A stretch of 64,000 bases of DNA from Parasponia andersonii (Eukaryota > Streptophyta > Magnoliopsida > Rosales > Cannabaceae). Both the position numbers and the translations under genes were made by a program. The DNA is taken from NCBI GenBank assembly GCA_002914805.1, contig JXTB01000203.1:564898-628897 (forward strand). The letters are read 5' to 3'. Positions 1 to 11,240 of the stretch are shown piece after piece (the first letter of the stretch is position 1; each line of letters starts with the position of its first letter). The notes under the pieces are model-generated. The model did not search any database. It was given only the letters and a program-made list of their open reading frames with translations, and was not told the origin of the DNA.

Positions 1-380
1 TCTTTTTGATCATGATGCATGTATTCACAAAATAAAGCTAAGATCAAAACATATCACACTTGTTAGTAACAAAACTATCAAAGATCCTCAATTTTTCTTT
101 TGAACTATCCAAGAATACTTACATGGTAAAATAACAAGAGTTGTGCATAAAAATAAGTTATAATAAAAATTAAATCATCTTTTTCTTAACATCTTTTAGG
201 TTTTCACAAATAATATTTTTAACTTTGACTATCTAATGTCACAATATTAGTTCACATGGATCGAATTCCTAGAGCTTTTATAAAAATATCTGCAAGCTAT
301 TTGTCAGTCTCAATATGTTCCAAAAAAAATAATTTTATTCTCTACTAAGTTTCTGAGAACATGCCACAAATCAAATTCTT

Positions 381-704
381 TCACAGATGCAATGAATGTG
401 ATTTTGTCAAAGTATAACAAATGTCTTTGGTTTGAACTCCTTCCAAAACTGATTTACCACATTCATAAAAAATAACACACTTATCACAAGTAAAATTAAT
501 ATTAAAATTTAAATCACAAATTTGACTTATGCTAATCATATTAGCCATAAGTTCCTCAATATGCAAAATATTCTTGATTTTAGGAAATCCTTCAATATTG
601 AGAGTTCCTTTTCCAAGAACTCTTCCTTTTGCACTATCACTGAATGTTGCAATACCTCTGGTATCTAACTTGTAGCCTACAATAATAGATTTATTACTAG
701 TCAT
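381..704 (-). pseudogene. copia protease/gag-pre-integrase segment (fossil)
   Basis: The minus-strand stretch contains KGTLNIEGFPKIKNILHIEE and LMANMISISQICD, which match the style of the copia region between protease and integrase (a 'G..G.....G....I..VLYVP.L..NLLSISQLCD' pattern). It lies downstream of gag in the expected order. Remnant only. Confidence 0.7.
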
Positions 705-1400
705 GTGCCTAGAACATCTACTATCGAAATATTAATCGTTAATAGCACATGTTCTAAAACAAGTGAAAGTTGTAAAATAATTTAATTCGGATTTTTTAAC
801 CCAAACTTTACTTGTTTTTCTTGACAAATCAATCTTTTTCTTTGGTGTTTTTTTTTTAAATGGAATTTTATGCGAATAGTAGCTATTTTCTAAAAATTCC
901 TCATAGTAAAACACCTAAGTCTAATATGACCTTTAACACCACAGAAATGACAAGTTGGAATGAACTTATCATGGTTTTTCATGGAATTAAATCCTATTAG
1001 TCTGTTATGCATTGCAACAGGAGATTTTCATATTGCAACATTAACATGTTTTCCATAATCTGATATTATAGTTGATTTATTGTATATTACAATATGAGGC
1101 TTCTTCTGTGTTGTAACATAAGTTCTAGTTCCTACCACTGGGTTAGAAATAGAACTCTTAATAAAAACAGTTTAAGTCCTCGATGATCTAACCCAGATTT
1201 ACTGATAGACAGAATATGATCTAACTTTGCCATCCTAGATTTAGCATTTTTAAGGACTTTTGAGTCCTCTCAAGCTCTGTTGAAATCTCTTTTATTTTTG
1301 CCTCTTTTTCAGCCATTAAGGTTTCTAAATTCTGGATCTTTATTTCAACATTCTCCTTGTATTGAATGAGTGTAGAAACTCTTCTATCAAGAGATCTATT

Positions 1401-2491
1401 CTATTCAACAACGTTAATCCATTGAGAATACATTTTCTCATAGGATTTTTGAATAAATTCTTCATCTAGTTCGGATTCATCACTGTCAGAATCACATACC
1501 CTGTCTGATGTTACAACATTACTGCCAGATGTAGGCCGTATTGTGACATTATCTACAGAACTCTGCATAGAGCACGTGTTATCTGAAACCAATGAAACAC
1601 CAAAAGTAACATAATTATTTACATGTGTTTCATCCTCCTCTTGGCTGCCTTCAGATTCTTCATCACTCCAAGAGGTAGTCAGAGCCCTAGATTTCTTCTT
1701 TAGGGAGTTAGTACATTCGGCTTGTATATGACCATACCCTTCACCCTCCCTGTATTGAATGTATTTCTTTTTATCTTTTGAAAAATTAGATTTAGGTGTA
1801 GTGGACTTACCTTTGTTTGAGTTGCTGCCCATTTTCTTCTAAAACCTATTGAAATTTTTAGTTAATAGAACAAGCTCGATATCACCATCTCCTTTTTCAC
1901 TTAGAGCCAACTCTAAGGCTGCTTTAAGGGCAGTTTCGTCCTTTTTCTTATGGTTGATATTTATCTCGTATATTTGCAAGGATCCCATTAGTTTTTTAGC
2001 CTTCATGGTATCGAGGTTCTTGCTCTCTTTAATGGCTGTGAGCTTTAGTTGAAATTTATCAGGCAAAGACCGAAATATTTTCCTAATAATTTTAGTATTT
2101 GAAAAACATATTCCAAGAGCAAAAGCCTCGTTAGAAATATCATATAATTTAGTGAAATATTCAAACAAGGTTTCAACTGCTCTCCTTTTTAATTCCTCGA
2201 ATTTAGAAGATAAAATGACCAATTTGGTTATTTTCATATCTCTAGAACCTTCAAAATGAGTTTGTAAAATATCAAATGCCTCTTTCGCAGATTCACAATT
2301 TGTAATTATTTTGATTCGAGTTGTATCAACTCCATTAAGAATGGCATGTAGAGCTTTGGAATTGAAATTAGCAAGTTTGTCATCATCAGATGACCAATTA
2401 AATGCATGTTTAGGAATACTCTTCCCTTCATTGTCTTTAGTAATTGGAGGACTCCAACCAGTAAAAATGGATCTCTAAGCTTTTTCATCAA
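1401..2491 (-). pseudogene. copia gag region (fossil)
   Basis: Three coding-like stretches lie in gag order on the minus strand. An N-terminal piece is at 2306-2491. A UBN2-like helical piece is at 1839-2237, with SLPDKF and MGSLQIYEI motifs. A basic piece with a CCHC zinc knuckle and an acidic Ser/Glu-rich tail is at 1401-1832. Gag would form the virus-like particle of the element. Remnant only. Confidence 0.75.
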
Positions 2492-2653
2492 TAGCCCTGA
2501 TGAATGCCTTCATGTGTGCCTTTCAATATAAATAATTGATTCCATCAAGTAGTAGAGGGTGTGTAATGGACCCCCCTTCAACAAGAAATGACATACCTAA
2601 AAACTACGGTAAAAAACCATAAAATCTCAAAAAAAAACTGTTAATGACCCTCC

Positions 2654-2664
2654 CTGATACTAAT
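2654..2664 (-). other. Primer-binding site of the copia fossil
   Basis: CTGATACTAAT directly before the LTR terminus reads ATTAGTATCAG on the minus strand. This is close to TGGTATCAGAGC, the sequence complementary to the 3' end of initiator methionine tRNA and used by most plant copia elements. Confidence 0.6.
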
Positions 2665-4090
2665 TGTTACGACCGTTTTTAGTATATTTACTAAATATAA
2701 TTAATTATCTAATTAATTATGTAAGGTGAATATGCCGAAAATTGTAATATGGATATTGAAACACCGAAAAGTAAAAACTTGACGCACAACATTTTTACTT
2801 AGTTCAACTATCTCCCGATAGTTTACATCTAAGGGGTCACGCCCAGAGAAATAAACTTATTAGTAAAGAATAATATGAGTATAAATACCAATTAAATTTA
2901 AAAGTCTCTATCTCTTAAATATTGCAATATGTCAGTACTTCTTCACTAATCCGTCTAGTGAGCTCCCATCGACTTGATGTGATTTCTTCCGTCTGAACTC
3001 ATTTCAGATTTCAAAGAACCTGCCTTCTTCCAAAGACTTATTTCACTTCTCCCGAAGCACTCTCATGACTAAGAATCCCTCCTAGTCTCACAAAATAAAG
3101 TATAGACATATTTAACTAAGTATTTCTCTAATGACAATCTCAAACATACATAGCACACTTAGGACTCTAACCTAGACTCTTATTTATAGTGTTTGAGGTC
3201 TTCCAATGCTTGGCAATCTGCAAGATACGTTTTACTCATCATAAATACTGATTAGAAGTCAATTAAATCAGTTAAAGATAAAATTTTCACTATCAAGGCT
3301 GATCTGAAATTTGTTGATTCTGTACAGTGATGTTACAACATCAGCCATATCTATACAGTTAAATTGGTAACCTTTCTAGAAGAAACGTTAATTTGTTACC
3401 TAAAATAAAAATTCTACTTTTTACATAAATCAATCAAATAAATAGTATTCACACATAACAAGAAATAGTTAAGAATAAATAAGGAAACGACAACTCAAGA
3501 AATATGCATTTACACTTTCATATAATAAGGTACTTTCCATAAAAATGTAAGTTGTCTAAATAATTAGATAGAATTAGCCTAAAAAATAAAATCTGATTTA
3601 TTAAAATCAAGATTAATTATTTCTAGAAATATTAAATAATTAATATTAGCAATCACCCAATAATCAATCTTCATTGAAACAAGCCTAATTAAGAAAGAAA
3701 TATATGAATATAATTTTCGTACAAGGCAAATATTAATCATTGATATTTCTGATTAAAATACAATTAATTGAATATATTCAATCATATGATAGCTGTAAAA
3801 TTCAGACAAATACGTTCAAAAATATTAGGTCAAATATTGCAGTGATGTTGTAACATCAACGTTCAAAAATATTAGGTCAAATATTGCAGTGATGTTGTAA
3901 CATCAACCCAGAATTACTATCAGTAAACACAGACAGTGATATTGCAACATTGCAAATGATAACAATCTTTTCATTTTTCAGATTTAAACTGAATTTTAAA
4001 CTAAATATGGACAAAGCATACATAAACCAACAAGTGGGGCATCAATCTGTGTCGTGTCGTGCTTGATATAATTAAACTGTGTCAGTAACA
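2665..4090 (-). repeat. 5' LTR of the copia fossil
   Basis: On the plus strand it begins TGTTAC and ends GTAACA, the inverted termini expected of an LTR, and it sits directly beyond the primer-binding site. Length is about 1.43 kb. The far end (4090) rests only on the GTAACA match, because the partner LTR is outside the window. It contains a 47-bp tandem duplication and repeated TGATGTT/AACATCA inverted repeats. Confidence 0.55.
3813..3906 (+). repeat. 47-bp tandem duplication inside the LTR
   Basis: Two identical 47-base units (3813-3859 and 3860-3906) lie head to tail. Each carries one TGATGTTGTAACATCA inverted repeat. Confidence 0.95.
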
Positions 4091-5870
4091 AGCTGACCTA
4101 TCTATCACATGCTTAATGAAAATGTCATATAGATCGATAAGTCAAAACTTATAAAAACAATATAATTATTAATTTACTTGAGTTTTTGAATTAAGTACAA
4201 ATTAGTTCATTAGTTTTATGTTTTTCATTTTATTTACAAGAAATTCGTTAAAAAAATTTAAAAATAATTATTTAATATAGTTTAATAAAAAAATCACTTA
4301 ATCATATTAGTTCGAGTCAATTTTGTGTTAAACAAGTTCACTAAATATGCAAATTTTGAGTCATATTATTGTTTCATGACCAATATTACTACTCCTACTA
4401 GCAATCTCGTTATTATTAAACAAAATGAGTACCAATGAAATGGTCAATATTCAAAATTGAAAGAATCGCCATCAGGAAGTAGCCATAAAAAATGAGCACT
4501 AAATATTATAATTTCTATAATTATGGCAACCCAGTTGCATTTATGGTGGTAACTCATCAGATAGGAAAAAATACCCTTATGAAACTGATTAAATATCATA
4601 TACATATAGGTGGGTCTTCTTTTCTAAGAAAGGCTATTTACAAAAATAAAATAAAATAATAAAAAAATCCATGCAACCCGTTAAAATCAAAGAAAACCAT
4701 TAAAAACATATCAAATACTGTATTTAGGAATCGATCTCCCTTACTTTGCATCATTACCTCTGTGGACAAGTTTTTCTGTACTTCCAATGAAGAAAAAAAA
4801 TTAATTTTTCGTGTCCAAAACCATAAACATTGCTTACCCAAAATAATAAATTGAAGGACAATTACTGTCTCACCCAATGCACTTTGAGTGAAGCAAACCA
4901 GGAGAATCAAAATTTCTTCAAATCCTAAACTAGCTTCTCTTTAAATTCCAACTCCTTATTTGAGTTGCCCTAAGTTTTCCCAAGCTTCCAAAGATGCATT
5001 AATGGAAGATTCAATTTTTGTCACACCCAATACCCTTGCTTATTAGTACATTTGAGTTGCACATGTATTTTGATGTCAAAATCAGGCATGAAATATAGAA
5101 GGTTAGGGAGTTAAGTGCTAAAAAAAAAGAAAAAAAAGAATGGATATCTAAGTAATATATTAGATAAAGAATAGGACTATGTGTGATATTAACCTATTCA
5201 ACAAAGAAACCTATCTAAATTTACTTGAGAACTTAATCAAAAAGCATAAATCTTTTCTATGAATTATGATAGGCCATCTAGTTTTATAGACTCATTCTTA
5301 AGTCCGTTTAGAAACAGTTTGAAAAAAAAATTCTCTTTATTTTTCCATTTTTTGGTAACAAGGCAATGAAAAATTCAAAATACCCTAGTCAAGTTCTAGT
5401 GGGTCCAATTAAGCTTTTAAGATTTCTAGTCAAGATACTCTATTAGACCAATCGTATCACTCTACTGAATCAATTGAACTCAACTGGGGCCACTCGAATG
5501 AAAATTCGTCGAAATGTAATTTTTAGGCTAAAAAGTCGCAATTTAAAACTTCAAATCAATAATAAGGTATTTAAATTTCTATTAAACTTTCTAAATCTCA
5601 AAAACCTAACCTATAAATGACAGTTTAACTCACCTAAATACCAAAATCTTCATCTTTTAAAAAAAATTGAGATTTTTTGAAATTTTTAGAACAAAAGCAC
5701 TCTAGAAATTTGAAAGTTTCATTAAAGTGGAGTCTACTAAACCTAAAAGTGAACTTTGAAAGTTTATGGACTTAAAAAATCGTAATCATAAGTCTAAAAA
5801 ATTATATCTTGAATTTTATGGTTTAAACTTCGCCGACTCTCCTCCGTGAATATTAAGGAAGGAGTAATAA
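4091..5870. other. AT-rich spacer, no gene seen
   Basis: The sequence is AT-rich, with homopolymer runs and stops in all frames. I see no splice-compatible coding exon, tRNA-like fold or transposon terminus that I can support. The ORF-length stretch at 4638-4910 on the minus strand has no recognisable domain. Confidence 0.6.
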
Positions 5871-6032
5871 TAAGGACACTAAAATCTTGTACTAAATACA
5901 TACACTACATGATGTGGCAAATATTTCAACCACTCTTTATTTTAAAGTGGGACTACACCACTTAAAATTATATGGTTAAAAAGATATCATATTACTGGTG
6001 TAAGTTTTTTGTGTAAGATTTTGGTATCCCTA
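5871..6032. mobile_element. MITE, ~162 bp, imperfect terminal inverted repeats
   Basis: The left end TAAGGACACTAAAATCTT and the right end, read in reverse as TAGGGATACCAAAATCTT, match at about 15 of 18 positions. The interior has no coding. A related copy in the opposite orientation lies at 51023-51177. No clean target duplication could be fixed, so the superfamily is left open. Confidence 0.6.
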
Positions 6033-7319
6033 TCATCACTCTTAACGAAATTAAAGGAGTGATTTATCATTTTTTTTAAAAAAAAGTAATTTATCATTAT
6101 TAGATTTGATAGATATTATTATTTATGTTGTAGTCGAAAATAAATTTTAGTTAGTAGATTTCTATCTTATATTTATATGTTCTAGGGTCAAATTTTTACC
6201 AAGTGGTGGGAATGTCGAGCTAACTTTAGATTTTCAAAGTTTCATTTAAATTTTGGACTTTTTAATATTTGAGTTATAATTTTCTTCATATTTCAATATG
6301 AAATTAGAAATAGGATTTTAAAAAAAAAAAGATAACGACTTTTTTGACATTATTTTTAAAATATTTTTGTTTGATATTATTTTCAAGGATAGTGCTAATG
6401 ATCTCACTTAATTTTTTTTAATGCTTCTTGATATGGCATGTGAATTGTCATGGTTAAATCGATGAAATACCATTAATAGTTTAATAACATTTCCCAAGTT
6501 ATTTAGACTTGGTTGGCATGGGTGTGCTTGTTCGCTAATTTAGACTAAGAATTTATAAATATGCTTGAAAATTCGTACACCTTATATTATTCTTTAATTT
6601 ATTTCATATATATTTATTGTAACATAATCGATACGTTTCACTGAGTGTTTTTAATACTAATGATACTAATAGCAATTATAGTAACTCCCTCCCCCTTCTC
6701 AAAAAAAGCCAATAATTAACCTATAGAGGTAAACAAAATGAAGCCCTTAATAGGCCCTAAGAATAAGAACTAAAAGCTCAATACAACGTAGTAGAATACT
6801 AAAAGTGGTTAAAAATTGCCCTTATAGAGCATTTAATAGTAATTAATAGTTGCCGTTAATGCATGTGCCATAAAAAATGACATTTGTAACGGCGATTTAT
6901 GTTGTGTTTGGTTGTAAATACTTCCGAACCTACACAGATCAAAGATTAAGTAGTACAAATTACAAAACTCAAACAAAAGTGGTACTACAATTTGATTTAA
7001 ATATGAACTTAGTAGAAAATTAAAAAAAAATCTCACATCCTCGAAAGAGATCAAAGAAGATACGAGAGTAGAAAGAGAGGTCAGAAAATAAGATCAAAAC
7101 ACACTCTCTTTGCCTCGTTACGAGAGCGATAACAGCGTGTTTTTCTTAAGAGGAAAAGAGAATGGACTATTTTTATTTTATGTTTTGTGTAAGTTAAAAT
7201 ATGTGAAAATGGCTAAAAATTGTACTTTTGGAGCTAAAAGGGGCAAAATGGTCATCACGTATATAAGAAAAAAACGAAAGGAAATTCAAAATTAAAAAAT
7301 AAGCTTCAAAATACTAGAT
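6033..7319. other. AT-rich spacer, no gene seen
   Basis: No coding or structured feature could be supported. ORF-sized stretches at 6833-7054 (minus) and 7110-7295 (plus) have Phe/Leu- or Lys-rich random composition and no domain. Confidence 0.55.
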
Positions 7320-7700
7320 GCGGGAGTAAGAAATTACGGGTACTTTTCATTTGAATCGTGGGATCAAAGAATGATCAAACCAAGGAGTGCGTGCTTCTAT
7401 CGCCTGACAGGATTATTTGGAGTAGCAGGAAAGGGCCCACATGTCAATCACTAACTCCAACCTAGCTGCCGCGCGCAATCAGCTGCCTTGCGATCCTCGT
7501 GCAATTCATCTTGTTGATAACTGTTTCTCATACCCGACTACGCCGTGCCACGTGGATCACAGTTTCTATCCAATGCCGGTTGCAAGATTTCGGCCACACA
7601 GGATCTCTCCGTTCAGCTGCTTTTTGTATTCTTCTAGATTAATCTGCACCATCCATTGTTTCTTCCAACCCCCTCTCTCATCTCAACCTTAAATTGTAGT
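7320..7700. promoter_or_regulatory. GC-richer patch with a G-box, promoter-like
   Basis: This stretch has clearly higher GC than its flanks. It contains GCCACGTGGAT (CCACGTGG at 7548-7555), a perfect G-box/ABRE-type core bound by plant bZIP and bHLH factors. A pyrimidine-rich stretch (7660-7690) follows. No protein-coding exon could be tied to it. The 83-aa reading frame at 7441-7692 shows no known domain. It could be the remnant of a promoter/5'UTR whose gene has decayed. Confidence 0.35.
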
Positions 7701-8217
7701 CGTTTGATCTTCAACATTTGATCTCAGCCTTACATTTTAGATTTAGGATTATCAAACCAGCATCCATTTTTTGAGGTGACCAAGCTCCATTTTGTATAAG
7801 AATCCGGAGCTAAAAAAAATGCAAAAAATATTCTTGTACATAAATAATAATGTGCCAGTCTAAAATTGGGTAATTATAGTTACATTTTAAGTACGGTCAT
7901 TAGAAACTAAATTTATTAATTAGAATTATCCAGTAATATGCTGACACATCATTGTGTATTAGATACTATTAGTACCTTATAATATTACTCTAAAGAGAAA
8001 ACACACCAAATTAGTTTTATTTTTCAACTTTCCTCCTTTATTTTTGTCTTTCTTGTAATAGTTGAAATGGATTGCATATTGTTCTCAATATTAATTATGA
8101 GTTAAATATTTTTGTCTAGCTAGGTTTATAAAGTAACTCAACCTTGTATCTTTGTTATTTTGGTCTATCTTTAATTTGAGAATTTCTTTATTGATTTGTT
8201 TGCCTTATTTGTACTTA
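7701..8217. other. AT-rich spacer
   Basis: No feature supported. Around 7920-7990 there is a stretch vaguely like the ends of the 5871 MITE family, too diverged to call. Confidence 0.5.
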
Positions 8218-8235
8218 ATGCTACTACTTACTTGA

Positions 8236-8434
8236 CGAAGTGGATTGGCTCAAGTGGTAAAAACACTCACTACTTAGGATCTTGTATCTAGGTTCGAGTC
8301 ACACCAGGGGTAGGCGTGAAAGCCTATTTTCCCTAATCGGATAGGGTGGAGATTGTGTAATAGTAGATATTTTCCTTTAATTTGTAATAGGTAGAGTTCA
8401 TTAGCTAAACCCTACTTTTTTTTAAAAAAAAAAA
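8236..8434 (+). mobile_element. tRNA-derived SINE, copy 1
   Basis: It starts with a tRNA-like head holding an A box (TGGCTCAAGTGG, 8246-8257) and a B box (GGTTCGAGTCA, 8291-8301), the internal RNA polymerase III promoter. A non-tRNA body follows, ending in a T run then a poly(A) tail. It is flanked by the 18-bp direct repeat ATGCTACTACTTACTTGA (8218-8235 and 8435-8452). SINEs carry no protein and use LINE machinery to move. Confidence 0.85.
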
Positions 8435-8452
8435 ATGCTACTACTTACTTGA

Positions 8453-8644
8453 ACGAAGTGGGTTGGCTCAAGTGGTAAGAGCACCCACTATCTAGGATCT
8501 TAGTCATAGGTTCGAGTCACACCAGGGGTAAGCGTGAAAGCCTATTATCTCTAATCGAGTAGGGTATGGATTTGGTAGTAGTAAGTATTTTCTTTTAATT
8601 TGTAATAAGTGTAGATGATTAGTTAAGTCCCACTTAAAAAAAAA
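8453..8644 (+). mobile_element. tRNA-derived SINE, copy 2, in tandem with copy 1
   Basis: Same family as the copy just upstream, with A box 8464-8475 and B box 8509-8519, ending in an A-tail. It is flanked by the same 18-bp direct repeat, whose third copy lies at 8645-8662. The two bodies differ at many positions and by small indels, so they are not a fresh duplication. Confidence 0.85.
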
Positions 8645-8662
8645 ATGCTACTACTTACTTGA

Positions 8663-9641
8663 TCATTAATTATTTCATTATTTGGAAACCATAACATTGG
8701 GAAAGGAAGTTATGTGTTTAGCCATAAATTGAGTGAGGAGGATATGAATATACCGCTTAGTGTGTGTAGCCATTAGAATGTACTTAAACTTAATGATTCT
8801 TTTTAAATTCAGCTAGTCCTCATAAGAATATAGTGGATTATATTAAAGAGAAATGTTTACTTGACGATGGAAGAAATTTATAGATAATTAATAGACTCGG
8901 CTAACAAATTAGTTTGTTGAAAATAATTAGAGAGAGAGAGAGAGAGAGAGAAGTAAGGGTTGTGTAAGCTTGTGAACCTAAGCATTTCTTTGCTTGATTT
9001 TTCTGTCTATTTAATTTGTATTTTATTTTAATTCTTTTTCTTTCTTGTTTAATTTTAATTAGAATTTTTATTTCATTGTATTTACGTTTATTTAAATAAT
9101 TTTAATATTAATATAATTTTAGTATTTAACAAGTTTAGCACTCAATCTTCGTAGGTTCGACACTTTTACTTTCATTTCCTATATTACTTGTAACCTTATA
9201 CACTTACACACAGTGATAGAGTCATGAAATGTTTTTAGAGGGGGCATATACTAAACTGTTTTAGCTAATTTTGAAACACATTAGTCAATATAAACCAATA
9301 TAAAATTAAAAAGAGTATATAAAGTGAGTCCAAAGAAATATTATCTAAAATATGGACAAAATTTAGTACTTTAAATAATATAAGTTCAGAAATTCAAAAA
9401 AAAATAGTGGGTCATATTAGGTGCATTATTGAATTTTTTTTCTATAAAAAGGGGACAAAAAATTATAATTATATAAATTCAAGGGGGAAAATAAAGGATA
9501 AAATTGAAAATGTCAAATAAAATTGAGATCTAAAATACAATTTTCAAAAAAATGAGAAGGGGTTGAGCCTTAAATGGCTTCGTGGTTGCTTGCACAAATG
9601 TATATGAGTTTTGTTTGCCTAATTTTTATATTATACACTAG

Positions 9642-9677
<36 letters not shown>

Positions 9678-10063
9678 GCACTAATTCAGTCCCTCAATTC
9701 ATTTTGAGAGACTTGGCCCCTTATTGCTATCGAGCCATTGGATCTTTCATAAAGTAAAACCTTTTAAATTCAAATGTTGTATTTTAGGGGTAGTAGATGA
9801 GGGATAATTTAAATGACAAAACTTGTAACTTACTCTTTACATGTTATACTTCTTGAATATTTATAAAATAAAATACGGAGTAGTCATTTTCACTCTCTTT
9901 CCTTCACAATGCCTTATTTTCTAGAGAATACTAATAGAAGAATAAGTTTTTTTTTTTTTTAAAAAAGATCATATCTTTGTTTGTTATCAATTTTTAGTTT
10001 GGGGGACAAGCTAAAACATAAAAATGATTGTAAATAATTGTGTAATAACTTTGGTCTAGATTT

Positions 10064-10100
<37 letters not shown>

Positions 10101-10784
10101 ACATGCATGTATATGTGTGAGAAAATATAATGGCTGAGGACTCACGATTATCAAGTTAGCTAGCTCCTTACATTTTTTAGTAGTAAATTATTTATCGTAT
10201 AATATCGAATCTCTTTCTATCAATGTTTGCTAAGCTCTATATAAGAAGAAAATTATACTCTTTTGCTTTTCATAAGGTGTTTATGTGGGATAATTGAGAT
10301 TGAATACAAAATAAGTATTTGAAAATATAATGCTAATTGGATACAAAGAAAGGCCAACATTTCGAAGTGAAAACATTTTTTTTTCGCTGGGATAATGGGC
10401 CATAGAAAAAACATGCCAAAGTTATGAAAAGAAGCTAGTTATGTTTTAAATATCTTGTATATAACATATATAATGTTGAGCAACTGTGTATTTTCATGGG
10501 TTGATTAGTTCAATTCTATCAATAAAATATTTTTATATTGTGTTATGAAATCTAGAACCATGATCGATCAATATGAACTTAAATCATGATTTGTCACCGA
10601 GTATAATTTAAACTGTGCTATGAGAATATTTTTCCTTTAAGTTTGTATTTCTAGTAAACTATGACTTTTTTTTTTATAATCAATTGGTTTTAATTAGGCA
10701 TTGATAGATATGCTTGCAAAAGTGTATATAAGGTATTTGAGAAAACATTAGAGAAGAATATATCGGCTATAGTAAATTGGTGTG
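8663..10784. other. AT-rich spacer with microsatellites
   Basis: It holds (GA)n at about 8930-8951, (AT)n at about 9642-9675 and (AT)n at about 10068-10096. No coding potential or transposon terminus was recognised. Confidence 0.6.
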
Positions 10785-10974
10785 ACTTTTACTAATTAAT
10801 GGAACTTGAATCAATTACAATATTAGTTGAGCATAGTAATGTGTCATAGTATTCTACTAAGCATTATAATATACTTTTTTGTCAAATTATGCTTAGTAGA
10901 ATAAGTTAATTTGAAATTTAGGTAAATGTAATTCTTTTAAGTATATTTTTCGAACTGGTATTTTTAAAAATAAA

Positions 10975-11240
10975 CTTTTGAAAGTAGCAATTTAAAATAG
11001 ATCCTCGAATTTTTAGGGAAAAAAAATACATCATTTATAAAAGTCAATATACAAAATACCAATTCTAAAAGTCAATTTAAAAGTCAATATACAAAATACC
11101 ACTTCTAAAAGTCAATTTAGAAAAATACAATTTTCAAAAATTTATTTAGAATAATACTACTTATAAAATTACCACTTTCAGAAGTTAATTTAGAGAGAAA
11201 TACTACTTTTAAAGGTTCATTTAGAAAATTACTACTTGTA
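10975..11240 (+). repeat. Degenerate minisatellite, AAAATACCA/CTTCTAAAAGTCAATTTAG type
   Basis: Six or more imperfect units alternate 'aaaatacca' with 'ttctaaaagtcaatttag', with a period near 35-40 bases. A segment around 'tcaatatacaaaatacca' is repeated almost exactly. AT-rich, non-coding. Confidence 0.65.

Larger units (their letters stand above)
1..4090 (-). mobile_element. Ty1/copia (SIRE/Maximus-like) fossil, 5' part, truncated by window edge
   Basis: Read on the minus strand, this holds an LTR (2665-4090), a primer-binding site next to it, a gag region with a UBN2-type domain and a zinc knuckle, then a protease/gag-pre-integrase segment near 381-704. That order is Ty1/copia. The gag style (a segment like IRKIFRSLPDKFQLKLTAI, then a knuckle with CREGEGYGHIQAEC-like spacing and an acidic tail) resembles the SIRE/Maximus lineage; the lineage call is from memory of the family. 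The reverse transcriptase and the other LTR would lie left of the window. The element is broken in several places, so it is an old copy. Confidence 0.8.

Noticed and set aside
7441-7692. 83-aa frame in the GC-richer island
   Set aside because: No recognisable domain or homologue, and no supporting upstream or downstream exons; the island is better described as promoter-like.
8246-8301. True tRNA gene at the SINE A/B boxes
   Set aside because: The A and B boxes are present, but the acceptor stem does not close, and the poly(A) tail and target duplications mark a SINE.
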